From Hybos culiciformis (Eukaryota > Arthropoda > Insecta > Diptera > Hybotidae): a DNA stretch of 64,000 nt. The notes under the pieces are model-generated. The model searched no databases and was not told the origin of the DNA. It worked only from the letters and a program-made list of their open reading frames with translations. The translations under genes and the position numbers were made by a program. Shown here one piece after another: positions 1 to 11,633 of this stretch (the stretch's first letter is position 1; every line of letters begins with the position of its first letter). The stretch covers positions 30,819,619 through 30,883,618 of the forward strand of contig OZ023275.1 in the NCBI GenBank assembly GCA_964007475.1, read 5' to 3'.

Positions 1-1
1 A

Positions 2-1705
2 ATGCTTATTGCAGACTGTTTATCGAGAGCATCTTTAAGTGAGACTGGGCCTGTTATGCCAGAATTAACAAGTTGTTCTTTCCTTAACTAAAAGTGCATG
101 TTTATCAGAGAACAATTACTGAATATATACAAGTATCTTAAAAAATTATGAGCGTTATTCCCGAATAGTTAAGTATGTTGAAACGGGTTGGCCTTCGTAC
201 CATCAACTTGATGATTTGAGCCAAGTATTTTATAAAGTTAAAGATGAGCTGCACTTTGAAAATGAATTATTGTTTAAAAATCATCGATTAGTTATACCGA
301 GTAATCTACAAGCTTTAATATGCAAATGGGTCCATGCCCCACATTTAGGAATCGAAAAAACTTTAACTCGGGCGCGTCTACAGTTTTTCTGGCCTCATAT
401 TACAAGTGATCTTAAGGAGTTGATTAACAAGTGCAATATTTGTCAAAAATTTCAAAGAAAAAATCATAAAGAGCCACTTTTACAACATTCCAAGCCGTTT
501 CATAAAATTTCTACCGACTTATTCGAATATGCGGGCCGTGATTTCATTGATCTTATAGACCCTTACTCTGGCTTCGTCTGTTCAGAAAGAATCGATAATA
601 AAACGTCTGGTGAAGTCATAAAATTTTTTTATAAAATATTTAATAAACTTGGTTATGCAACGGAATAATGTGACAATAATCCGTTTGGATCAAGAGATTT
701 CGAAAAAATTGCAAATGATTGCAATATAGTTTTTAATTTCTCTAGTCCTAGATATCCGAAAAGCAATGGACTGGCGGAAAAAGGCGTGGGAATTGCTAAA
801 AACATTCTTAAGCGATGCTACGATACAGATGAGGGACACTTATTTCAATATCGATTGCTCGAATATAATTCAACTAAGGTTGCTGGTGAAAACCCTACAC
901 TTGCAGCCTTAGTTGATTTATATAACATATATAATGTTGTTCTTTGGTCCTGAAATTAAAAATAAATTACCTATATCTAATGAACTTTTGTTACGACATA
1001 GCATAGATGAGAAACAAATCCAAAAGCAATTCGATTTAAACGGGATAAGCAAAGAAAATATTAATATCGGCATGTTAAAGATTTGCCTAGTTTTAGTATA
1101 GGAGATAAGGTTAAATTTAAATTAAATGGTAGGGACTGGCATTTTGGGAAAATAACAAAAAAAGTTAATAACAGATCATATATTATAAGAGATAATTTTC
1201 AAAAATACTATCGTCGAAACAGAATTTTTTTATTTAAAGATATAAATGATAATCTAAGTAAAAGTGATGTTTGTTTGAATTTTGAAAATGAAAATGAAAA
1301 TTTGGAATTGGAAAATCCTCAAAATGCAAACAATAATTTTGAATATGTAAATGTAGAAAATGTAAATAAGAATTTTAAAACAGAAAATTTGGAAAATATG
1401 GATAATTCTGAAAATTGTGAAATTTTTCCAAAATTTGAATATGTATATGTAAATGATATATATATATGATATATGTATATGTAAATAATAATTCTGAAAA
1501 TGAAAATTTGGAAAATATGAATAATTCTGAATATTGTGAAAACTTTACTAATAATTCTGAAACTGAAAATGTAAATAACAATTTAGAAAATGACAATAAA
1601 TTTGAAAAATGTACCACCTACACCCGTAGGGGACGTGTCAATAAAAAACCTGACTATTATGGAGAATGGGTCACTAAAAAAAAAAAAAAAAAAAATAGCA
1701 TGTAA
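2..1705 (+). pseudogene. Decayed Ty3/gypsy pol: RNase H end, integrase, C-terminal tail
   Basis: Remnant of the 3' half of a gypsy-class pol gene, in several frames. Bases 2-90 read like the end of RNase H (ADCLSRA). Bases 216-668 encode the integrase zinc-binding domain (H..H about 30 residues apart, then CNICQ) and the start of the catalytic core (STDLFEYAG). An in-frame TAA at 666-668 is followed in the same frame by the second core block (CDNNPFGSRDFEKI, then SNGLAEK). The reading then moves to the frame of 913-1101 (FGPEIKNKLPIS) and to that of 1083-1469 (SIGDKVKFKLNGRDWHFGKI, YRRNRIFL), the usual C-terminal nucleic-acid-binding module. A Glu/Asn-rich spacer follows, and the end (RRGRVNKKPDYYGEW) is typical of this clade. 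Internal stop and frameshifts: no longer functional. The 5' part lies outside the window. Confidence 0.85.
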
Positions 1706-1905
1706 TAAGTTAATTAAATTTATATATTTTGCCACTAGAGGCGCACAGCAATTATCATAGTTTTTATGTTGTATTGTTTTGTTAGTGATCTGGTAACGGA
1801 GATCAATATTACATCAGCACATTTATGGAATTGGAAATAAAACAGACATTTTAATTTAAGGAACAAAAATTGAATTTGTTTTATTAATAATTAATATTCG
1901 AATAA
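1701..1905 (+). repeat. Possible 3' LTR of the gypsy relic
   Basis: Directly after the pol end lies an A-run (about 1677-1696) that could be a worn polypurine tract. It is followed by a TGTAATAAG start and, further on, an AATAAA signal near 1837. This fits a short gypsy LTR, but no partner LTR is in the window, so the right border is a guess (1811 or about 1905). Confidence 0.35.
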
Positions 1906-2169
1906 TTATTACACATATCTATATAGTCCCAAATGTGGTTCAAGAATTCTGAAAATGGATTTCGTTGAAAATTAGTTTCTACATGAGTAATTGTAATTAC
2001 TGTTTGTTTATTGAAACATAGACCACAAACTCGAAGTGAATCTGAAATTGGATTTAGGTAAGAATTGACATGTGGTGAACAAATCACCAAAAAAATGTTT
2101 GGAAAACGGACTACGATCTTCATTTATAAAGTGCTATGAAGTACTAATATTTTTTTTGTTTCCACTCAC

Positions 2170-2372
2170 ACGACACAATGCTCGGCAGTGACCACCCATT
2201 TATCTGAGATAATTGAACCACCACAAATATGACCAAATACAGGATTTTGTAAAGAAATCTGGTGTGGAAATTGTCCTTCTTTAGCATCGGATCCATTAAC
2301 AATTCTTCCCATTTCATGTGACCATGCTGATAGCACAAACAAATGTAATATTGCGATTTGTATAAAAGTCAT
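2170..2372 (-). pseudogene. Orphan first exon of an S1 serine protease
   Basis: The exon encodes a signal peptide (about residues 1-18), a short propeptide, the activation site RIVNG and the region up to the catalytic His (TAEHC). It ends at a good splice donor, GTGAGT, at the same codon phase as the complete gene at 11634-13094. No second exon with the catalytic Asp and Ser lies downstream on the minus strand, where the gypsy relic begins, so no active protease can be made inside this window. The reading frame itself is undamaged. It lacks the Cys-containing insertion seen before HVCGG in the complete gene and looks closer to the normal S1 pattern there. It may be a dead duplicate, or the 5' exon of a gene whose remainder is left of the window. 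Confidence 0.75.
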
Positions 2373-2419
2373 TTTAGTCGATTTTTTAATTATTACTAAT
2401 AATTATATTTATCCGTAAC

Positions 2420-2615
2420 ATGTATTTATATATGAATATTTTTTGCTGATTTTATAATTTTCGTAATTTATAAATATTAATTATGACTTATGCAATAATA
2501 ACGATAAGAGGCTTGCTTAATATTAATTACTTTGATTTGGTATAAGATTAGGAATTTATTGTATATGTATATTCGTCGAGTATAAACTATACTCTCGTAA
2601 ATGCTGAGTCACGAA
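2420..2615 (-). promoter_or_regulatory. Duplicated protease promoter region
   Basis: A TATA-like box (TATATAAATAC on the minus strand, 2422-2432) sits 50-60 bases before the ATG. Further upstream are a GATAAG (2513-2518, written on the plus strand) and a TGAGTCA (2605-2611). All three are also found at the other copy. GATA sites are common in insect gut genes; function here is inferred. Confidence 0.4.
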
Positions 2616-2624
2616 AATGAGTTT

Positions 2625-5443
2625 AGATTTTTTTTGTTTTATCCATATGCTTAAAAGTTTGCATAAAGCCATAGGGTTTAAAGGTATAACTCTTAAGTCC
2701 AATTGCAATTGGATATAAAACCAAAAAAAACATTTTTTTTTTCAAGTATGAGACATAAAACCGTATACATTTTTTCTCTTCAAATAACCTTTCCTTTTTT
2801 GTTTGATAATTCCAATAATTTATTTCTGTTCTGTCCATTTAATGGGTTAGATGTAAATGTAAGTAATATCTAAATCTTTTTTTTTGATAAATTTCTGAAA
2901 AGTGTACCCTATGATTGAAATTTTTCATACAATTTTTTTTTTTGAATTTTTATTTGAAGGGTTAGTAAAACAAAATAAAATACTGATAGTGATAATACAC
3001 AGCTTTAATTATCAATATTTTGAAAGTATTTTATTTTGTTTAAAAAGTAAAAATACCAAAAAACAGGAAAACAAATTTTTGGATGAAGTTGATTGTCTTG
3101 GGCTATCAATAATAATTGTTTATAAAGAATCAGAACTTATAACTATTATACTTTTCCATACAAATGGAAACCGCAAAAATTAAAAAAAAAAAATTCATTA
3201 AATTCCAAAATCAAATAAAATTTTTAATTTTTACGGGAAAAAACGAACTGATATGATTTTAAAAAAAAAAGTATTCCAAAACCCTACCTTTTTTGTTTAA
3301 ATCAAAATCAAATTTTCACTGTATGAAGTTTTTATAAAAAAAAAGCTAAATTTAAATTAATTGATGCATTTTTATGCAATTTTTTACCGAATCGCTAAGA
3401 ATGACAATAAATTGACACTTACAATATGTAATTATATATAACAAGTGTATATGCGTTCAATTTGGGAATATAAATGTCCTATGAAATGAAATTGATTGCA
3501 TTAAATTTGATATCACACAAAATATGCGTTGACATAAAAGCGATTTACTCTATAGCCTTAGAAAAAAAAAATGTGTTTATTTATATAATAAATTTAGTAC
3601 AAAATCCTTTTATTTTATTATTAGAAATCAAGAACAAATATTACTTCAATGAACATAAAAATACCTATTATTGTCTAGATAAATAAAACAAAATATTTCT
3701 TTAATCTGTCTTTTTTATAAATTTTCCAAAAATTGATTAATGTTATTATTAAGTTAATGTTTTAAAAATCGAGATTGTAAACTTGACAAAGTAAACGCTC
3801 GTAGGGATTTCTAGTATGCTGCTAAAAAAATAATAAAATTATATTTGACAAATATCGAACTTCGAGCCACCATAATAAACAAGTTTGCTGCTCGGAAGTG
3901 TATTATTATTAGAATTCTAATTCACTCTAAAGTAAAATCCAAACGGATTTTTGAATGATTTTATGTTAATCAGCAAACATCAAAAAATTAGGGCCACAAA
4001 TAAAAATTCTGGAAAACCTTTGAATGGAATATGTTGAATGATTACATAAAAGACATTCTTTTTTTTTTTGCCTTGAATGATTTTCAGCTTTATTTTTGTA
4101 TGCCTTGTAAATTGATAGCATACGAATATTATTCATCGAAAAAAATGGGAATGAAAAAATTAGCTTGTTGAATTTCAAAATAATGAAAATTTCATCAGTG
4201 TCAATTTTTTTTTATTTTTTTAACTGCACTGCTTATGTTTTGATTAAAGGAATTTAAACAACAGAGGCATAATATATGTATATTGAATTTGGGTGGTATA
4301 TGTATTTTTGTTCTTTTTTTTATATAAAAGGATAACATTGAATATAGCCTTTAAATATGAAATATTGTAGTTGGTATCTATGAGAAAAAGCATAATATTT
4401 TTTTGTAATTTTTGCAAACACGTACCTGCATATATACATACATAAACACACAAATCTATAGATTTAAATTAAAGTGGAAAATTTGGTTAACTTTAATTAA
4501 AAAATTGCATAGATTTAAAATTTAAATGATCCCAAATTAAGTAGAAAATTATTAAAATAGATTTTGAAAATTTGATATTTTTATGATTTGTAAACATACA
4601 TTAATACATTAATACATTAATAAGCATAATAATATATGAAAGAAAACTTCATTTCTCATCTAATAACATTATGTACTAGAATATGTACAAGATTATGTAA
4701 TTCTGTTAAAATTTAAAATGCATTAAAAATTATTTCAGACGTAGATTTCAAATCAGAATTTTTGTTGTTATAAAAATAATTTTTTTTTTTCACTAAATTC
4801 CTAATTATTTTTGTAATTTAAAATTTAAACTTTAATTATTTTTTATTATAAAAAACACAATTATTATTCAAATTGTTATGATTATTAATATTAATATGGC
4901 TTTTGAAGTTATATCAAGACGTATGTTAACAGGTTATTACTAATTTTAGAACTTTGAGTTTTTCTATAACATAAAAATTATTTATGTGATGTAAATCTGA
5001 ATCAAAAGTACTGGAGGTATTACAAGTAACAATACTGGTAAGTTCTAAAGTTCTAAAAAAAATATTCAAAAATAATTCCATAAAACAATTTTTAAGATAG
5101 AGATTAAGATTTTAACATAATATAATCAAAAGAGTATAATTAAGAAAATGTTGGTTCTCAAATTAACTCGTTATCATTATCAATTCTATACACTATACAT
5201 AAAATCTAATCTACCTTTCTGTCTTCGCTTGTTGAAAAAAGATCGATTAAAATACGAATACAAAAATCATATATGTATCGCATGATCGCTTTGATAGTCG
5301 AGGACATGAAGTTTTCAACCAACATAAAGTGATAAAAAAAGAACATTCTTATTAAAACTCTCGTTTATAAAATTTAACAATGAATTTTTTTGATTATGAT
5401 TTATAAATACATATTTTATATCGCTAGCACATGAAATACAACA
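2625..5443. other. AT-rich intergenic DNA, nothing recognised
   Basis: Long A and T runs and short chance reading frames without family resemblance. No RNA gene, splice-consistent exon or repeat border seen. Confidence 0.6.
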
Positions 5444-5841
5444 CTTAGGTATAGGGTTGCCAGTTTTTAAAAACCCGAAATCTGGACAAATAGAAATTTT
5501 ATTGGTTCAAATCAGGACAAATCTGGACAAAACCTAAAGAAATCTGCATAAAAATTTGGACAAAAATGATAATTTTTTTTTCAAAATTTACCATGAAATA
5601 AATTAATTTAGTTTTTTTTATCGATCAATATAATTTTATTGCTTATTAATTCATAATGAATTCTTATTATAAATTTTGAAAATTATTATATATAATGATA
5701 CAATCTAAATTATATAAAACCAGTGCATCTTTTGTAAAGAAAAAGGATGTGGAACTCAACATTTTTCTAGGTAGGTAGTAGCCAATTCTCAGCCACCTGA
5801 CTCATTATTTAACTTTGAATGAACAAAAAGTATAGAATATC

Positions 5842-6899
5842 AGCTTTTGCCACTATAAAGATTCTCGCTCTAGATCTTCTTCTCGTAATAGTATTAAAAA
5901 CAATAATCACAATCATACAGATTTTTGTTGGTATCATTTCAATTTTGGTAATAATGCTTCACGTTTTAAATCACCTTGTAAATTCAATAAATCTACAAAT
6001 TTAGATAGTTCAAAAAACTAAATAAACCCCCATTATCAGTTAAATCACATCGTTTATTTTTATATGATAAAGAAAATAATCTTAATTTTTTAATTGATAC
6101 TGGGGCAGATATTTCCGTCATTCCTAACACTGTTTTTGGTCTTTTTAAAAAAAATCCTACTTTCGAATTATCTGCAGCAAATGGAACTATTATAAATACT
6201 TTTGGTACAAAACTTTTAAAAATTAATTTTAATCTTCGTCGTCCATTTAATTTTATTTTCACTATAGAAGATGTTAAAAAACCAATCATTGGAGCTGATT
6301 TTTTATCTAAATTCGGTTTATCCGTCGATTTAAAAAACAAAAAATTAGTAGATTCTCAAACATCTTTATCTGTTAATTGTTTTTCAAAATTTGATAATTC
6401 ACTTTCTCCCAAACTTTATTCTATTAAAAATTCAAATTCTTTTTCTAACATTCTTAAAAAATTTCCTGAATTAATTTCTACTCCTCAATTCGATAAACCC
6501 ACTAAACACAATGTTAAACATCACATTTTAACTAAAGGTAATTTACCTTTTACCAAACCTAGAAGATTAGATGCTAAAAAACTTAAAATTGCTAAAACCG
6601 AATTCGAACACATGTTACAAATGGGAATTTGTAGACCTTCATCTTCTCCAGTTTCATCAGCACTTCATATGGTTCCTAAGAATGATAACAACTGGAGACC
6701 TTGTGGTGATTATCGCCAACTAAATCTTGTTACAGTTCCCGATCGTTATCCTATTCAACACATTCAAAATTTTATTTTAAATTTACATGGTTGTACAATA
6801 TTTTCAAAAATTGACCTAGTTAGAGCTTATCATAATATTCCAATTGATTTTGGTATTTTTCAGACATTTTTCTACATAAATCGGGATTGTTTTATTTAA
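5842..6899 (+). pseudogene. Ty3/gypsy gag-protease-RT fragment
   Basis: The gag tail (about 5842-6018) is Ser/Arg- and Asn-rich and ends in a Cys/His block (CWYHFNFG, then SPC), typical of gypsy gag. It stops at TAA 6019-6021. The -1 frame (from 6009) then runs open without a stop to 6899, about 297 codons. It contains an aspartic protease ([12 protein letters not shown] near 6095, then IIGADFL) and the start of reverse transcriptase ([42 protein letters not shown]). It ends just after the first catalytic Asp region; the fingers-palm remainder with the YxDD box, RNase H and integrase are missing. The interrupted RT makes it inactive, but the frame is clean, so the insertion is fairly young. 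Confidence 0.85.
6012..6018 (+). promoter_or_regulatory. Slippery heptamer for -1 frameshift
   Basis: A AAA AAC in the gag frame, one codon before the gag stop (TAA 6019-6021). A -1 shift here leads exactly into the protease-RT frame. No downstream stimulating structure was identified. Confidence 0.6.
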
Positions 6900-7410
6900 T
6901 TTTTTTTTTTAATTCGTAGAATAAAGCAAAAAACCCATTTTCTCCTATTCTCAGTCTCAGCCACCCAAACTCTATTCTCAGCCACTTTGGAGTTTTTAAA
7001 GAAGCAATAAAACTCGGTTTTAAGTAATAATTTCGTTCAATTTAATTTAATTAGGAACTATAAGTTCATAAAACCTAAATTAGAAAACTTAAAAAAAACT
7101 AAAAAATAATTTTTATGCATTATAATAAGAAAAGTATAAAAAAAAATATTTTAAATATAAAACGGTAGTGGAACTGAGTTTAGATAATATTTACAATAAA
7201 TTTAGTTTTTGAATACTATTTTTTGTTTCAAATTTTATTTTATCTGCTAACAATATTGAAAAACTGGACAATCCAGATGTCCAGATTTGTGTCACTGAAA
7301 TTGCTGGATTGTCCAGATGTCCAGATTTGAAAAATTTAAAATCTGGACAGGTGCCGAGAAATCTGGACAATCCAGATGAAAACTGGACGTCTGGCAACCC
7401 TACTTAGGTA

Positions 7411-9508
7411 TTCTCAATATTGAAAAACGTCTTTGCATCAATAATAATAATAATGAATTTACTTTTATATGACTCTAGAAAATCCTGAAGCAAAAAATAA
7501 TTTCGTTTGCTAAAGAATTTAAATTGTAAAAATTTATAAAATGGAAAATTATTTAACTTTCTTCCCTGCTAATGGTCAATTTTTAAAATTTATCCTCTTA
7601 ACTGGTAACTAGTATAAAACGTGTTAATCATCAAAGAGACTTTTTTCCTACCACGTTAAAGCGATATTTTTTCAATTATTTTTTAAGGGTGTAGCATAAT
7701 TGCTGTTGTAATTTACTTCTTTCTTTTATAATCGTAGATTTGTTTATTTATTATTGACAAAAAAAAAATTCAACAAATAAAGGAGGAAGAACCGGCATGA
7801 TGATAGAGTACTACACTGAAAAAAGAGATAGCTGCGGCACCTATATTTTGTCTATATTGTTTGCTATGATTATATATAGTTCAAATCTATTTGTCATAGC
7901 AAGGACAAATAGCAAATAGTTTTAGGCCGGCCGCACACAGAAAGAAAAAAACAGTTTTAGTCAAAAACGTTTTTGCTTTAGGCCGGCCGTACACAGAAAG
8001 AGCAAAACCGAATTAGTCAAAAACGTTTTTGACTAAAACTGCTCCATGTAGATGTTTCAATACAAAGTATATGGACTGACGCCTTACATTTTTTTATAGA
8101 ATATGAATAAAGATTAAATTTTGATATATTATGCATTTTCAAGTCTAATTATTACACCATTAAATCTTTTATCTCGACAGTATTTTAAAAATTAAGTTTA
8201 ATAAAAAAATATATGTATCTAATTTGGGATTTTAAATTTTGTATACCAAAGTGTTTTAAATTAAAAATAATTAAATTTTCAAAATATTTAAAAATATTTT
8301 TAGGGAGTTTTAAATTAGGACAATAAGAGACAGCTTTTTTGTTAAGTTTTAATTTGTTCCATGACGTTTCTGAAGTTTATGACGAATTCAGTAAAATCAC
8401 TAAAAAGACAGAACTAAAATTTAAATTTAAACTAATTAAAATCCTTTTCTTGTATAGTATAAATATAAACATCTTTTAATCCAACCACAACCCAGCAAAA
8501 TGGCAAGAAAACTTGTTTTAACTTTTATTTATATCAAGTTAAAGCATTAAAAAAGAATATTATCATATGTACAATTTTTATATCCTTCCCTTTATTCTGT
8601 TCAAACTTCTCACGGCACAGCATATGTGTAAATTTTAGCTGTTGTTTTTCCTTTATTTTTTTGTTTGTATAAACAACATAATAAAAAATATTTCGATTCT
8701 TCGTTTTTTCTATATATCGCCGCTATTATAAAAACAACAAATATTTTTTTTTTTTTTTTTATGATTTCTCTAAATAAACACAGTATAGAAAATTCAATTT
8801 TTTCTGGTTCAAACTTAATTAACTTTTCTTTCCGATTGAAAAAAACTCAAAGTAAAACAATGAGTTATATTCTTCTCAAAGTGAATTTACTATAAATAAA
8901 ACAAATGCAGGAAAGGTTGGGGTACAAAATATATATATGTATATGTATACGAATGGAAAAAAAAGGATATTGAAGGACATTAATTTTTCTTTGTAAATAT
9001 TAAATATAATATTTTCCAAATGAATAACTTTGACAAGAAAAATTTGTAATTTCATATTATACTTCAATATAGAGACAACAAAAATTTGGCTTTGAATCAT
9101 ACCTGTTCCTGTATATATATATTATAAGTAGCTAGGATATAATTGTATAATTTAAAATTTTAAATAAAATAATATTCGTTATACAAATAACTTTAGAAAC
9201 CATAATATAAAAATTAAATTATAGAAAAATTGTAATTTGTGTCTAATTATATATATTCATATTAATTATTAGGATTTTTTCGAAACTAATTACCTAAATA
9301 AGAAATAATTAACAAAGATATAAAAATATTTTACAATAATTTTCAATAAATTAATAAAGAACCACGAAATGACATAATTTTATAACTTATGAAACGGTTA
9401 ACCCTTTGATTTCAACTATATGAAATTTTTTAGCTATTTTTATTAATATTGCTTATAATCAATTAAATCTTGTTTATTGAATTAAACAGTTGATTTTAAT
9501 TTGAACGC
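7411..9508. other. AT-rich intergenic DNA with a small CG-rich repeat
   Basis: No gene recognised. It contains a hairpin at 7861-7902 (arms TTGCTATGA and TCATAGCAA) and the GGCCGGCC repeat at 7923-8044. The rest is A/T runs and short unrelated frames. Confidence 0.6.
7923..8044. repeat. Two tandem GGCCGGCCG units with inverted halves
   Basis: A unit beginning TAGGCCGGCCG, followed by ACACAGAAAGA and ending TTAGTCAAAAACGTTTTT, occurs twice in a row. The second ends in a perfect palindrome around AAAAACGTTTTT followed by GACTAAAACTG. This resembles the end of a MITE or foldback element; no target duplication found. Confidence 0.5.
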
Positions 9509-9624
9509 ATTTTGCAAGAAATCAATTTTCGTTCAAGAGTTTAATAGAAAATTTTTTAAATATACTTTCTCTCATTATATTAAATAAAATGGTTAAAAAT
9601 CAATTAAATATACATCGTATATAG

Positions 9625-10314
9625 CAGTGGTGTCAATAACGTCGATCGCGATCTACCGGTCGATCGCGTAATTATTTTAGGTCGATCGGCAATAAATATT
9701 CATATTTCACATATTTATTTCCTTTCAAAATACCATTTTCAATTTCAAGAATCAAAAACTATGTACTAAATACGTACAAAAAATCACAATAAGAAACTAT
9801 TAAATAAGAAATAAACTACAGGTGGGAGAAACTGATGATGACCATCCGAACTGCTCATGCGTACTTATGTTAGGTGGTTAGGTCGAGCACAATTTCTACC
9901 GCGATTTAGAAATCTAATAAATGAAATTAAAAAATTTCTTAGCGAAGGAGGCGATTAGAAGCAATAAAATGACGATATTTGGTTATTAGATTTGGCATTT
10001 TTAACCAATATAACAGCTAAATTAAATGATTTAAATTTAAAACTACAAGGTCCTAATAAAATGATTTTTCATATGATCAGTGCTGTAAATGCTTTCATAG
10101 AAAAATTGAATCAGCTTGTATCAAAGCTAGAAAATAAAAATTTATCCAATATTAAAGCAGAAACAATTGAAGAAAACCTTTCTATTTTTTTTTTTAAATC
10201 GTGAAATTCTGATTGGATGGCCTTCTTTTCTTACTCCTACTTTTAGAAAAGTAGATCGCAGAGGATTTTTACTGCGCGAAGTAGATCTTATAGAAAAATT
10301 AGTTGACATCCCTG
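9625..10314 (+). mobile_element. Non-autonomous hAT element, 8-bp target duplication
   Basis: Ends CAGTGGTGTCAA and, inverted, CAGGGATGTCAA. They are flanked on both sides by GTATATAG (9617-9624 and 10315-10322). The matching empty site, with one GTATATAG, is at 13606-13613. Just inside the left end is a CG-rich palindrome around GATCGCGATC and CCGGTCGATCG. It contains a decayed 3' piece of a transposase gene. Confidence 0.93.
9890..10204 (+). pseudogene. hAT transposase fragment (GTF2I-repeat/ZBED-like clade)
   Basis: The frame containing LAFLTNITAKLNDLNLKLQG matches the middle of hAT transposases of the kind related to GTF2IRD2, FAM200 and ZBED5 proteins. Preceding bases give further weak matches (NEIKKFLSEGG) broken by stops. 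Only about 100 codons survive, without DDE residues or a complete dimerisation domain, so it is dead. Confidence 0.7.
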
Positions 10315-10412
10315 GTATATAGTGTCCAATACAAACGACTTTGTTTGAATTCTTTATTTTCATTTATAAAAAAAAAAAGGATAATAACATTCTTTTTGTA
10401 GTAAAATTCATT

Positions 10413-11633
10413 TTTTAATTAAATAAATAATTACTTATCTGACTGCAAAGAATCTTTAAATCCGAATTCAGTTTCGTCGTTACTATGTTTTTTTACTAAA
10501 ACAAATTTTTTTCTTTTTTCACTATTAAAAAATATCTGCACAAATATGCCAATTATTTCTTCATGAACCATTTAAATTCGATATTTAATAAAATAATTAA
10601 AAAAAAATGTAAGTTAAATTCACTTGATAATTTAAACTTCAACACCTTGTATATTTAAAAATTTGAATAATGGTATTTATTTATCGAATTTCAACTCTTG
10701 ACTGATGAAATAATAATTTTTTTATCTCTTTTAATATTACAATATAAAAAAACATTAGATTTTTCAAAAAGATGATATTATTTTTCTTTTTGAAAAAAGT
10801 GCAGGTGAATAAGAAAAATATTAATTTTCTAAAGGAGAAAAAAAAATAATCATATTTTGGCAAAAAGGAAAAAAAACCTAACTGTATATTTACCTAACTG
10901 TAGTTTTTTATATTCAGTAAGATTTTTGTTAAAAGGAAAAAAAAGTTGAGTGGTTTTGTTGATAGTTTTTGAAAATTTTCAATTCTTATAAAATTTAGGT
11001 GAAAGAGTCAAATCTCCAAATAAAAAAATATTTTTCTTATTGAAAAAAACCATTTTTCTAAACAAAAATTTTAATAAAAAAAAATTTTGTTTTTTTTTGT
11101 AGGATCGGGAACGAAAAACAAAATGTGTAGGAAGAAATAAAATTTTACTTCTTTTCATAAAAAATTTTTATAAAAAGGAAAAAATTAAATGAAGCCAATC
11201 GAAAATTCAAAATTGAATAAATATTTTTTTTGTATTACATCGAAGGAAAAATTTTTTTTTGTAAATTTCAATTTCACCGAAAAGACAATTTTAACTTTTC
11301 TTCTATTGGAAATAAAATCTTATTCTAGTCCATAAATTTTTGGGTAAAATACACTTTGAGAAACCATTTTTTTCCAAGTTTTGTATATTTCAGCAACAGA
11401 TTTTTTACGGTGTATATGGGTAAAAATTTAATTCGAACTATGCAAACCAAACCATAGAAAATGATAAATAATTGAATTTTGTTTAAAAAAAAAGTAGAGT
11501 ACAATTTTAGAACCTTTTTTTGTGTTTCTAAACTGTTTCATTAGGACCCAAAAATCACAAGCTTAATAATGATAAATGACTAATGATTATTGTATCAATG
11601 TAAATAAATTAATATTGATCCTAATCCTAATAA
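10413..11633. other. AT-rich intergenic DNA, nothing recognised
   Basis: Homopolymer-rich sequence downstream of the protease gene (which is on the minus strand). No coding signal beyond chance frames. Confidence 0.6.

Larger units (their letters stand above)
1909..2624 (-). repeat. Segmental duplication, copy of 12623-13338
   Basis: About 715 bases match 12623-13338 with small indels and scattered substitutions. The block holds part of an S1 protease intron, its first exon and about 250 bases of upstream DNA. It stops abruptly at both sides. The left edge lies next to the decayed gypsy element. Confidence 0.9.
5452..7402. mobile_element. hAT-type element with 8-bp target duplication, carrying gypsy DNA
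   Basis: The ends are perfect 12-bp inverted repeats, TAGGGTTGCCAG (5452-5463 and 7391-7402). Both are flanked by the same 8 bases, CTTAGGTA (5444-5451 and 7403-7410), the hAT hallmark. Near both ends the DNA repeats short palindromic units around ATCTGGACA and TCCAGAT. No hAT transposase is visible. The interior holds a truncated gypsy gag-pol piece (5842-6899), which may have inserted into an older non-autonomous hAT or been carried by it. Confidence 0.85.
9509..10412. repeat. Duplicated flank interrupted by a hAT element
   Basis: Bases 9509-9624 plus 10315-10412 together match 13497-13705. The interruption is the hAT element 9625-10314, so the 13.6-kb copy is the uninterrupted form. Confidence 0.9.

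Noticed and set aside
1884..2123. Minus-strand frame with SYLNPISDSLRVCG, partly repeated in the other copy
   Set aside because: It lies in the duplicated protease intron; the second copy breaks after about 45 codons and it matches no S1 exon. Kept as intron sequence.
5993..6340. 115-codon minus-strand frame
   Set aside because: Shadow of the gypsy protease frame on the plus strand.
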